IMG/VR virus record: IMGVR_UViG_3300037104_000348
Location: 1 to 34,345 of that record
DNA: 34,345 nucleotides
Source: a virus
Strand: one strand, 5' to 3'
In this document: positions 6,250 to 14,887 of the stretch, one piece after another
How positions within the stretch are numbered: the stretch's first letter is position 1
How the letters are laid out: each line of letters opens with the position of its first letter
The notes under the pieces: model-generated
Database searches by the model: none
Told to the model about the DNA's origin: nothing
What the model saw: only the letters and a program-made list of their open reading frames with translations
Program-made: the position numbers and the translations under genes

Positions 6250-7611
6250 ATGTCTAATTTTCAATCTTTAAGCTTAGTGACTGAAAGCTTACTCGGAAGC
6301 GCGCCAAGCAGGTTTTCTGGCTCGACCGTAGATAGCTTCGCCACTATTATCGCGGCTGGTTACTTAAATGACATTAGCAAGAAAGTTAAAGCTAATGACG
6401 TTTTTGAAATCAACTACCTCGATACAAGCGTATTTCCATTAAGCACCGGTGAAGCGGCAGTCTATGCGACATTTAGAGTGCAATATGATCCTTCATTAGG
6501 TAATTGGAACTTAGTACCAACCTCATTACCACAATCCGGTATTGCAGCATTAGGCTTCTACTCAGCTAATTATTCAAATGCTGGCGGTAGTGCGACCACA
6601 GTTGTTACAGATTCTAATGTGACTCCAAATAGCGTTCTTATTGCTAGATGGAAGTCCAGCGCTAACTCTGTAAGAGTTGAAACTGTAGCGCCTGCTAGTG
6701 GTAGCTTCACAGTAGTTTCTTCAGCTGATCCAGGGGCTTCTGTATTAGAATATTTTTCTATATTGCCATCCGTTGCATTGCAAAATGCTGGAGCGATAGC
6801 AGGTTCTTTTGCAGCTGCTGGTTTAACCGCAACCGTAGTGATTACAAATGCTAACGTTGTTGCTGGTCAAATTGTAACTGTTAACTTCTTGTCCCAAACA
6901 AATGCTGCCTATGTTTTGACAGCAGTTGCTGGTGCTGGAACAATCACAGTTGTGGCAAATACTGCACCTGGCGCATGTGTAATCGAATATTTAGCCGTAT
7001 CACCATCTTCTGCTTTAACAGCTGCCGGTCTGTATGGCGCTGCTTACAGTAATGCTGGTGGAAGCGCTACAATCACAATTACTGATGCAAACATCACTGC
7101 ATCAAGCATTGTAGTTGCAGACTTTGCTTCACAGGCTAATACCGCAAGTGTCTATAAAGTCACTCCCGCAGCCGGTTCTCTAGTTATTTTAGCGAGTGCC
7201 GATCCTGGGGTTTCCGTTGTTAATTATAATGCTACTCCTACCGTTGAAAGCCCACCAGCCGCTACATTCTTACCGTTGTCCGGCGGTCAGTTGACTGGTT
7301 CTGTTCTCATGGATAGAGGTGTTGCAACAAGTACAGCTGCGGCTGCGACAGTTAATCACCAGGCTGGTGTGATCACGACTGAAGCATTAACCACAGCGGC
7401 TGCGGCTGCGTATGCGTTCACATTAACTAATTCAAGAATTACGACCTCGTCAATCGTGCTTCTTCAGTTAATGGGTGGAACAAATACCATTCGCGGGCTT
7501 GAGCTAAGAGCAATTCCATCTAATGGAAGTGCTGCGATCTCAATCTACAACAACAATGTTGCAGGTACAGCGCTGAACGGTACTCTAATCTTCGGATTTG
7601 TAGTTATCTAA
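6250..7611 (+). CDS. Repeat-built head decoration or head fibre protein
   Basis: A 453-aa Ala/Thr/Ser/Val-rich protein directly after the capsid gene (RBS CGGAGG). Three tandem units of roughly 70 residues (about residues 100-325) each contain a pattern like NAGGSAT..ITD.N and SADPG.SV..Y, and look like beta-sandwich domains. The last part begins with LPLSGGQLTGSV, a motif common in phage fibre collars, and a further related beta domain ends the protein. Location argues for a capsid-attached decoration or fibre protein rather than a tail fibre. Strong terminator follows. Confidence 0.65.
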   Translation: MSNFQSLSLVTESLLGSAPSRFSGSTVDSFATIIAAGYLNDISKKVKANDVFEINYLDTSVFPLSTGEAAVYATFRVQYDPSLGNWNLVPTSLPQSGIAALGFYSANYSNAGGSATTVVTDSNVTPNSVLIARWKSSANSVRVETVAPASGSFTVVSSADPGASVLEYFSILPSVALQNAGAIAGSFAAAGLTATVVITNANVVAGQIVTVNFLSQTNAAYVLTAVAGAGTITVVANTAPGACVIEYLAVSPSSALTAAGLYGAAYSNAGGSATITITDANITASSIVVADFASQANTASVYKVTPAAGSLVILASADPGVSVVNYNATPTVESPPAATFLPLSGGQLTGSVLMDRGVATSTAAAATVNHQAGVITTEALTTAAAAAYAFTLTNSRITTSSIVLLQLMGGTNTIRGLELRAIPSNGSAAISIYNNNVAGTALNGTLIFGFVVI

Positions 7612-7618
7612 ATAGGTT

Positions 7619-7645
7619 GGGGGAAGCAATTCCCCCCTCTTTTTT
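7619..7645 (+). terminator. Rho-independent terminator after capsid and decoration genes
   Basis: GGGGGAA/TTCCCCC stem (7619-7625 with 7630-7636), GCAA tetraloop and a T-rich tract CTCTTTTTT. It is the strongest terminator inside the late operon and would lower tail-gene transcript relative to capsid transcript. Confidence 0.85.
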
Positions 7646-7657
7646 GAGGAGGTAGTA

Positions 7658-8227
7658 ATGCCATCATTACTAGACCTGACCAATCGTGCGCTCTCAGAGC
7701 TAGGACGTTTACCGGTTACAGTCATAGAAGACAGTCCTGATGCTCAAGCGGTTGCGAATAAAATCCTTGAACTCTATCAAGAAGTTTTACTGGATTACAA
7801 TTGGAATTTTGCTATTGTCTACGTGGATAATTCATCACCTGAGACAACCAATTTTTCGCCTGATTATGTATATAGTTATCAATTGCCTGGCAATTACGGC
7901 AAATTTTATCGATGGGCTACAACTGGCGCACAATGGCCGCTGTACGCAATAGTCGATGGAATGATGTTAGCTAATACGTTACCTATCCAATATTATTATA
8001 TTGCGAATGACATTCTATTTGAATTTTGGCCACCTCTTGTTGCCAGAACTCTTGTTCTTTATGCAGCTTGCAAGGCAGCGCCTACATTGACTAATAACAT
8101 GCAGCTTGCCGGTTACTTAGAAAAAGAATATGAGAAGGCTCGAACCAAAGCTATACTTGAAAATGATATGGAAAGGTCAGTACAGTCTACACCGTACAAT
8201 GACTTCAACAGGGTCACTTTTGTATAA
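7658..8227 (+). CDS. Tail tubular protein A / adaptor (T7 gp11-like)
   Basis: A 189-aa protein beginning MPSLLDLTNRALSELGRLPV, the typical start of the podovirus tail tube A family, with later conserved bits (ILELYQEVLLDYNWNFA; LVLYAACKAAPTLTNN; EKEYEKARTKAILEND). Family members form the dodecameric ring joining the portal to the nozzle. GAGGAGG lies just upstream of the ATG. The next gene encodes the expected nozzle partner. Confidence 0.9.
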   Translation: MPSLLDLTNRALSELGRLPVTVIEDSPDAQAVANKILELYQEVLLDYNWNFAIVYVDNSSPETTNFSPDYVYSYQLPGNYGKFYRWATTGAQWPLYAIVDGMMLANTLPIQYYYIANDILFEFWPPLVARTLVLYAACKAAPTLTNNMQLAGYLEKEYEKARTKAILENDMERSVQSTPYNDFNRVTFV

Positions 8228-8241
8228 GCCAAGGATGGGCT

Positions 8242-10329
8242 ATGTCGACAAAAATGGTACGTCAAACGATGTTTACCACTGGCGAAGTGGATATCGTTAC
8301 ATGGAAAAGAACGGATGACGAGCACTATTTAACCGCTGCTCAGAGCTTACTAAACTGCGAAGTAGGTACCACAGGTCTTGCGAAAAAACGCAAAGGTACT
8401 TCGCTTTTAATGAATGTTACACCCTATGCCCAATTCAATTCGAGGATGTATGAGTTTGTGGATAAGGACGGCAACTATTATGTTGTCTTATCGGCAAATG
8501 GTGTCTTCTATATATTAAATGCGCCAGGTGATCAAGCGTATGTTATAACGAGTCGTGGTACGTTTGTAGTCACGAGTGATGGCTCCAATGTTGTGGTTGC
8601 CGCAGACAATTTAAGCTTCTTGCAAGCTGTACCTACACCTTATTTAACAGGGGATTTAGGCAACATTGATTACACGCAAGATAATGATAGCCTTATTATC
8701 ACTAACCCTAATTATCCACCTGGTAGGATATATATCAGCTCTTACAATGGTATTAATCCGCCTACATTCGCTTTTCAATATTTAAATATATTCCCATTAC
8801 CAGCCTACGATTTTAATAACATTAATTACAATGCTTATACGGTTGTATTGAGTGTTAGCCCAACCAATGTGCTGACATTCCAATTCACAGGTGTGGGCGC
8901 GAACCCTGGTTATACAACGGCCTGGATTGGCGGCGAAATCATCGGTGGTGGCGCGTCTGAGATTGACCCTGTAGGTTATGCTATCATTACTAATGTGAGC
9001 TATAGCGCAGCCGGTGGGGGCACTGTGACCTTTACAGGGAACGTGCAGATAGCTTTTCAAACGACCAACTATGCGACTCAAGGTTCACAATATTCTGTGC
9101 GTCAACCAGCTTGGAGTGCAGCCCTTGGTTATCCGGCGAAAGTCCTATTCTTCCAAAACAGATTATGGCTCGCTAACACGAAGGCGCTTAACAATACAGT
9201 ATTTGGATCAAAAATTAACTCACCTATTAATTTTGATGTTGGTACGGGCAGAGATACTGATGCCATTGTTTATACCATTGGCCAGACAAATAGTGGTGGC
9301 ATACTTTGGTTGAATGGCGGCAAACAGATGGAAATATTCTGTCAAAACTTTGAGTTTGCGTGCCCGCAAGATCAAAACTCGGCGTTGACACCAAGTACTT
9401 TCTCGATTAGACAGCAATCATCGTATGGTGCATCACCGCTTTTGAAACCGGTAACTTATATCAATGACTCTTATTACTCTACGAAGAGTGGCTCAGCTCT
9501 TATTAACTTCCATTACAATGGGATAGGGTTGACATATACCTCAAGCAATATATCGGTAGCAAGTTCTCATTTGGTGAAAGCTCCAACGAATCGAGCTTTG
9601 TTAAGAGGAACAGATACTTCCCAGGATAACTTCATCTATTTCATTAACCCGACTGATGACACATTGACTGCATTTCAATTTGCCGCAGAATTTAAATTGG
9701 CTGCTTTAACGCCAATCGTTTTTGAAAATGATGTTGAATTGGTTGATATTGTTACCATAAATAATTCAGTTTATATCTTAAAGTTCTACGTGAAGACTGA
9801 TCAGTACACCATTGAATTATTAGACAATACTTCTCGTATTGATTGTAATTTCAACGCTTCAATGCAGGCTAACGGCTTAGTAACGGGGTTAAACTTATTA
9901 AATGGCTACACGGTGCAAGTGGTCTATCAAAATCAGGACTTCGGGCAATATTTGGTAGTTAACAATCAAATTACTGTTAATAATCCTGATGAAATCGTCG
10001 ATACCGTTATGATTGGGTTGCTATATGATGTCGAAATCAAGCCGATGTACTTCTTTGATGCGCCCGCAGCTTCTCCTTTTAAGAAGCAAGTGACGCGTAT
10101 TTATGTGGATTATTACAACTCGATTGATTTTTCTATCAATGGTAATCTAGTTCCATATCAGAACTTTCCATTATTTGATGGAAAACCACTTGTTCCACAG
10201 ACTGATACTGCAATAGTCGCACCGTTTTCAGGATGGAATCGGTTTGAGACATTGTCAATTACACAGACGTCACCGTTTGATTTACAAATATTAAGTATTG
10301 GCTATCAAGTATCATCGGCCGTGATATAG
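8242..10329 (+). CDS. Tail tubular protein B / tail nozzle (T7 gp12-like)
   Basis: A 695-aa beta-rich protein after the gp11-like gene. The N-terminus (MVRQTMFTTGEVDIVTWKR) and the run LNCEVGTTGLAKKRKGTSLL match the start of T7 gp12-type nozzle proteins, where the segment follows a 'tG.l.....' pattern. Length is near T7 gp12 (about 790 aa). It should build the hexameric tail tip. The 14-base gap to the previous gene and 9-base gap to the next indicate one operon. Confidence 0.88.
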   Translation: MSTKMVRQTMFTTGEVDIVTWKRTDDEHYLTAAQSLLNCEVGTTGLAKKRKGTSLLMNVTPYAQFNSRMYEFVDKDGNYYVVLSANGVFYILNAPGDQAYVITSRGTFVVTSDGSNVVVAADNLSFLQAVPTPYLTGDLGNIDYTQDNDSLIITNPNYPPGRIYISSYNGINPPTFAFQYLNIFPLPAYDFNNINYNAYTVVLSVSPTNVLTFQFTGVGANPGYTTAWIGGEIIGGGASEIDPVGYAIITNVSYSAAGGGTVTFTGNVQIAFQTTNYATQGSQYSVRQPAWSAALGYPAKVLFFQNRLWLANTKALNNTVFGSKINSPINFDVGTGRDTDAIVYTIGQTNSGGILWLNGGKQMEIFCQNFEFACPQDQNSALTPSTFSIRQQSSYGASPLLKPVTYINDSYYSTKSGSALINFHYNGIGLTYTSSNISVASSHLVKAPTNRALLRGTDTSQDNFIYFINPTDDTLTAFQFAAEFKLAALTPIVFENDVELVDIVTINNSVYILKFYVKTDQYTIELLDNTSRIDCNFNASMQANGLVTGLNLLNGYTVQVVYQNQDFGQYLVVNNQITVNNPDEIVDTVMIGLLYDVEIKPMYFFDAPAASPFKKQVTRIYVDYYNSIDFSINGNLVPYQNFPLFDGKPLVPQTDTAIVAPFSGWNRFETLSITQTSPFDLQILSIGYQVSSAVI

Positions 10330-10338
10330 GGAGATATT

Positions 10339-10782
10339 ATGGGATTAGAGACCGCAGCTATTGTGATGGCGACTGTAGCAGTTGGTGCCGAGGTCGGCAA
10401 AAGTGTCAGTGAAGTTAAAGCGGCTAATGAAAGACAACGCGCCCTTGACCTTCAGTCTAAGCAACTCGCATTACAGACTCAGCAAAAAACATTAGCTAAT
10501 TATGACATCATGGAGAAGGTTCTCGATGCTCAGACGGCGCATATGACCACTACGGGCACAGCCTTTAGTTCGCCCAGCTTCAATGCTATTCAGCGTAATA
10601 CTCTTAATATCGGCGCCAAGAAAGAAAGAAACAATGAGATTGAAGGCGAACTCGCACAAGAAAATATAAAGATTGAAAAGAAGAATGTGAGATCTGCTTT
10701 ATATGCTCAACTTTTTGGAAATGCTGCGAACGTAGCTAAGACAGCTTTTACCGCTGCAAGCAATATGCCCACTAAGGAATAG
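10339..10782 (+). CDS. Internal virion protein, T7 gp14-like
   Basis: A 147-aa protein with a hydrophobic N-terminal helix (AAIVMATVAVGAEVG) followed by a long charged helix (ERQRALDLQSKQLALQTQQ) and a TGTAFSSPSFNAIQR segment. This is the layout of gp14-type core proteins, which are ejected into the cell envelope at infection. It sits between nozzle and the two larger core proteins as in T7. T7 gp14 is about 196 aa, so this is a shorter version. Confidence 0.75.
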   Translation: MGLETAAIVMATVAVGAEVGKSVSEVKAANERQRALDLQSKQLALQTQQKTLANYDIMEKVLDAQTAHMTTTGTAFSSPSFNAIQRNTLNIGAKKERNNEIEGELAQENIKIEKKNVRSALYAQLFGNAANVAKTAFTAASNMPTKE

Positions 10783-10787
10783 TAAAA

Positions 10788-12932
10788 ATGGCGAATGAAA
10801 TTCCAAAACTGCAAGAATCTCAACCAATTCTACAGGCACAACATGTCAGTAGTGAAGCTGAAGGCTACGATGCTTTTGCAAAAACACTAGGACAGATTGC
10901 GAATAGTGCTGAAGAAAAGACAGTGGAAATTTTGCATGATCAATCGCAAACAATGTATATCAATTCAGTAGCAAATGCTGAACAAGTTAAAACCGATGCT
11001 GAAGCAAGAATGTTAGAGCATCCTGATCAGGTTTCCCAAATAGCGAAAGACACAGCTAATCAGTTGGTGACAATTGATAAGACGGCATTCGTTAATAAAA
11101 AAGATCGCACAAAATTAAAATCCTATCTTGATGGAATAAGTGATAATGTTCGGTTACATGCTATCAAAACAAATGTACATCAAAAACAATTAGAATCAGC
11201 GTTCACCCATTTCTCAAATTTTCCTGATCAATTGAAAGCTTATCAACAAGCGTTAATGACTGATCATGATAAAGCAGAGCATTTACATGAAGCAATGATT
11301 AATTCTTTGCATGGATTAGTTACAATTGGTGCAATTACTCCACATCAAGCTGGTGCTAGCATTCAAACAATGCGTGATGTAGCAGGTGTTGCACAATCTT
11401 ATCACGACAAAATATTACATGGTGATGTGTCAGCTCAAGACCTTCATACAATGAATGCAAATCCACTTAGTGGAAACTCAAGTAATCCTGATCTTCCTAT
11501 TCAAGAATCTACAGCCTGGAAAATTAATCATTATAATAGTGACAGCTCTTTTCAAGGTGTAAAAGCTGCCATTTCACAACGACAAAAGCCTAATTTTGAA
11601 ACATGGACATCGCTATCGGAAGCGCAACGAAAAGAAACTATCATGATGATAGAAGGAACTCAGCAAGCCGATGGTATGATTAATTCAGCTCAGTCTTATA
11701 CAGCTATTAAAAGTGAAGTTGATAAATTATCTGAAAAAGGCCGTGTATTAGATTATAGAGATTCAGCTAAGAAAAATGCGCTTGATGCGCATCTTGAAGG
11801 TTTGAAGAATGACTATATGGGAGAGATTTCTAAGACTCCAACAGGCAATCGAATCATGCGAGACTTTGTGCAGCGTGATACAGCAATTAAAAATACACTG
11901 GCATATTCAGAAGCTGGACGCCAACAAGCATTATCTGAAAATAAAAACAGAATGACCAATGAAGCGGTTGCTTATGGTCATGGCCACGAAATCCCTGATG
12001 AATTAATTCAGCCTATACCTAAAGCCGATATTGCCGCAGTGCAGAATGCGTTTAGAGCTGGCCAAGATCCAAATACGTTGATTCAAACGATTAATCAATA
12101 CAGTAAAGAAAATCAAGCCTATCTTGCGCAAGCAATGACTGATCCAGGCCAGCGCGTTGTTGTTCAAGGTATTGCATTAGCAGGTGCTGACGTGCCTTAT
12201 CAAGATAAAATTGACTTTATTGTTGCTAATCAAAACGTGGATTATACAGCTCACACTGATGTTGAAAAAGATCGAATAGCAAATCGAAGTGCAAAAGAAA
12301 TTGAAGGTCAGCCATCCGATAAAACATTAATGACTGATATTTATTCTCAGCTTCGAGATCAAATGCAGTTAGTTACACAGATGTATGGCCCTGATAAATC
12401 AGGTCAGATAATTGATTCTATGCTGAAGACCACCTTGAATGCAGCAAAATATCAAGCTGAGAAAAGTGGTGATAGAGCTATGACGGCAGGATTTTTCTCA
12501 TCAAAAAGTAAGTACCTTGATAAGGCCTCTAGCTTTTATAAATCCTCATTCAAGATGCGTAGTGGATCTAATTGGGTTGTGAATGATCAACAATTATCGC
12601 GTAAGCTTACGAACTCTGAATTAGATATATTGGCGGATTATGCTACAAAAGAAGGTAATGATTTTGTTCAAACGCATCTAGGTGAAGCACGCTATAATAT
12701 GATGCAAGGGCGAGATTCATTAAAAATGATTATTAGTTCCACGAATGTGGTTAAAGCAGTGAATGTTGATGGAGTCGTTGTATTTTCTCAGCCTTATACA
12801 GATGGTTTGCTATATCATGCTCGTGACACATTGAGAAAGCATCCTGAGATATCTACCCCACACGCAAAAGTTAATTTAAAGAATGTCAGTAAAAAATTAA
12901 GACTTGCTGATGTGTTTGATGAGGGCGAATAA
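10788..12932 (+). CDS. Internal virion (ejection) protein, T7 gp15-like
   Basis: A 714-aa, mostly helical, Gln/Ala/Lys-rich soluble protein in the gp15 position (T7 gp15 is about 750 aa). It starts MANEIPKLQESQPILQ after an AAGGAA ribosome site. No enzymatic motif is visible. Proteins of this class form the inner core on top of the portal and pass into the cell to build the DNA-translocating channel. Assignment is mainly by synteny, size and composition. Confidence 0.7.
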   Translation: MANEIPKLQESQPILQAQHVSSEAEGYDAFAKTLGQIANSAEEKTVEILHDQSQTMYINSVANAEQVKTDAEARMLEHPDQVSQIAKDTANQLVTIDKTAFVNKKDRTKLKSYLDGISDNVRLHAIKTNVHQKQLESAFTHFSNFPDQLKAYQQALMTDHDKAEHLHEAMINSLHGLVTIGAITPHQAGASIQTMRDVAGVAQSYHDKILHGDVSAQDLHTMNANPLSGNSSNPDLPIQESTAWKINHYNSDSSFQGVKAAISQRQKPNFETWTSLSEAQRKETIMMIEGTQQADGMINSAQSYTAIKSEVDKLSEKGRVLDYRDSAKKNALDAHLEGLKNDYMGEISKTPTGNRIMRDFVQRDTAIKNTLAYSEAGRQQALSENKNRMTNEAVAYGHGHEIPDELIQPIPKADIAAVQNAFRAGQDPNTLIQTINQYSKENQAYLAQAMTDPGQRVVVQGIALAGADVPYQDKIDFIVANQNVDYTAHTDVEKDRIANRSAKEIEGQPSDKTLMTDIYSQLRDQMQLVTQMYGPDKSGQIIDSMLKTTLNAAKYQAEKSGDRAMTAGFFSSKSKYLDKASSFYKSSFKMRSGSNWVVNDQQLSRKLTNSELDILADYATKEGNDFVQTHLGEARYNMMQGRDSLKMIISSTNVVKAVNVDGVVVFSQPYTDGLLYHARDTLRKHPEISTPHAKVNLKNVSKKLRLADVFDEGE

Positions 12933-12934
12933 TT

Positions 12935-14887
12935 ATGTTGATTCGTGATGACAAATTAGGTAGCCCAGAATTAATTTTTAATACTGCAATGAACACAGTC
13001 CCCACGGTTCAGCGCTCTGTTTACGATAGTTTATACGCGGGTGTTGCAACACCATTTGCCGTAACAAATCAATTGTTGAATAGTGAATATGCCAAGAAGC
13101 CTCGTGGTAGAGCAATGTTTGATAAGCTCGAAGCGATTAATCTTGAGAGACAAACACCAGGTATGGGCTGGGGGCAATGGCTTGCAGATGAAGGCGCTAA
13201 TATGCTCGGCTATTCACTTAATCCTGCAACCTGGGCTTTAGGTGCAGCCGGTGGCGCAGTCGCAAGAACAGGTGGTGCTGCGGCTGCAAGAGGCTTATCT
13301 GCCGTTCTACCTGATGCTGCAACAATCTTTATGCGCAAGCCTCTCAATGAATTATTAGCACAACCTATTAGTAAATTCTTACCTACGAAGGTAGGAAAGG
13401 AAGGCGCAGAAAGAACTCTCTCAAGCGGTCTTCTCACTGATAAAACGATTTCAACGTTCGGCACTTTTGCAGGTGCTGGCGTCCCTCAAGGTGTTTACGA
13501 TAACTTTAATCGTAAGACAGGCAATATTAATTGGGGAGGTGTCGCTCGTGAATCAGCAGAAATGGGTGCATTTGGTGTTGCGATTGGCACAATTCCTTTC
13601 GCTTGGGGCGTTCTGCGTGGGAAGGTCAACCGAAGTATGGGGCGTGGTGCTTCTGATGTTGTTGATAATAGAGCTTTGGACACCGCCCTGGAGCGGGGGC
13701 ACATAACGTCTGAAGAGCATCAATGGTATAGCGATTATCTTGCTCACCAGAAAGAGCCACATAATGAAGAGATGACACGATCCCTACAAGAGCGTGGTTC
13801 TCATATTGCCAATGCCAATGGACACAAAGCTAACACAGTAACAAATGAGGCAACGTTTGATTTTTTAACAGGTGATGATGTTAATAACCTTCAAGGTGTT
13901 GTTGCTGATCAATTGGCTTCTGCTCATCTTCCAGAAACCCAACGCATGGCTTTATCTAATTATATCATTCATAACCGCATGGACTTTTTTCGGAAAGACC
14001 CTAAGTCATTGGATGGTTTGCGCGGCTATGTAGATTTTGTAAATCAAAAGCTTAAAGATAAACCATCCCAAATTAAAGAAGCAAATCGCATTTTGGATGA
14101 GCATTTAATGACGTCTGTTAAAGAGAATATGCCATTCTCACAGAAAGAATTATTTAAGATGATGAAGAAGTCTGGTTTTGAGTCTTCACATATAGCGCAT
14201 TTGCCTGTCACAATTCCTGAGAATATGGCTAACCATTTAAAATTATCAGGAAGAATAAATGAATTAAAACAAAAACTGCGCAAGGCCACACGCCGAGGCG
14301 AACCAGAAAATAAACAAACGTTACGCCGTATAGAAGAATTGGAAAGTAAATTACCAAAAATTCTTACGCCAAAAGAAGAGCTGGCGCAATTAAGAAAAGC
14401 CTTACTTACAGATAAGGGCTTAAGTGTTAATTGGCAACGTTCTAATGCATATCATCGATTACTTGATCTATCAAGTGTCTGGAAGAATGCCGAAACTCTT
14501 CTTGATAGAGTACATTTAGAGCATGAATATAATCGCCAGGAATCATTTAAGAAAGTATCTGATACGGTTCTAAGAAATTCTGAATCAGAAATGCCAACGT
14601 TTGCCAGACCTGAAAATGTAGTAGATTATTTGAAGGCACGTATTGAACAAGGCATATCTAAAATTGAACCTATTGAAGATCTTAATCGAGCAGTCGAAGC
14701 GAAAGAATCAATTCCTGGTGACTATGAGTCAGTATTAGGTGAACAAGAAGCTCAAACTCAAAAAGTGAATGCTGAAGCTGCTAAGAATGAATTGATCGGC
14801 GCAACAGAGAAATTCAAAGAATTTAAGAAGTCAGAGAATGTTTTTAAGAACTTAATATCATGTGTGATGGGAGGCATTAGTGGCTAA
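12935..14887 (+). CDS. Internal virion (ejection) protein with membrane-active segments
   Basis: A 650-aa protein in the T7 gp16 region. The first half contains glycine/alanine-rich hydrophobic stretches (about residues 92-120 and 205-228, such as GAFGVAIGTIPFAWGVL) that could insert in membranes; the second half is helical with coiled coil (RRIEELESKLPKILT). I do not see the catalytic motif of the lytic transglycosylase that T7 gp16 carries at its N-terminus. It overlaps the next gene by 8 bases, so the two may together replace the single large gp16. Confidence 0.65.
   Translation: MLIRDDKLGSPELIFNTAMNTVPTVQRSVYDSLYAGVATPFAVTNQLLNSEYAKKPRGRAMFDKLEAINLERQTPGMGWGQWLADEGANMLGYSLNPATWALGAAGGAVARTGGAAAARGLSAVLPDAATIFMRKPLNELLAQPISKFLPTKVGKEGAERTLSSGLLTDKTISTFGTFAGAGVPQGVYDNFNRKTGNINWGGVARESAEMGAFGVAIGTIPFAWGVLRGKVNRSMGRGASDVVDNRALDTALERGHITSEEHQWYSDYLAHQKEPHNEEMTRSLQERGSHIANANGHKANTVTNEATFDFLTGDDVNNLQGVVADQLASAHLPETQRMALSNYIIHNRMDFFRKDPKSLDGLRGYVDFVNQKLKDKPSQIKEANRILDEHLMTSVKENMPFSQKELFKMMKKSGFESSHIAHLPVTIPENMANHLKLSGRINELKQKLRKATRRGEPENKQTLRRIEELESKLPKILTPKEELAQLRKALLTDKGLSVNWQRSNAYHRLLDLSSVWKNAETLLDRVHLEHEYNRQESFKKVSDTVLRNSESEMPTFARPENVVDYLKARIEQGISKIEPIEDLNRAVEAKESIPGDYESVLGEQEAQTQKVNAEAAKNELIGATEKFKEFKKSENVFKNLISCVMGGISG

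Noticed and set aside
8797-9081. Minus-strand open frame inside the nozzle gene (and similar long antisense frames in 9220-9417, 13210-13464, 15620-15841, 18442-18744, 19799-20104, 21536-21766)
   Set aside because: No ribosome sites and low-quality composition; they are shadows of well supported plus-strand genes.
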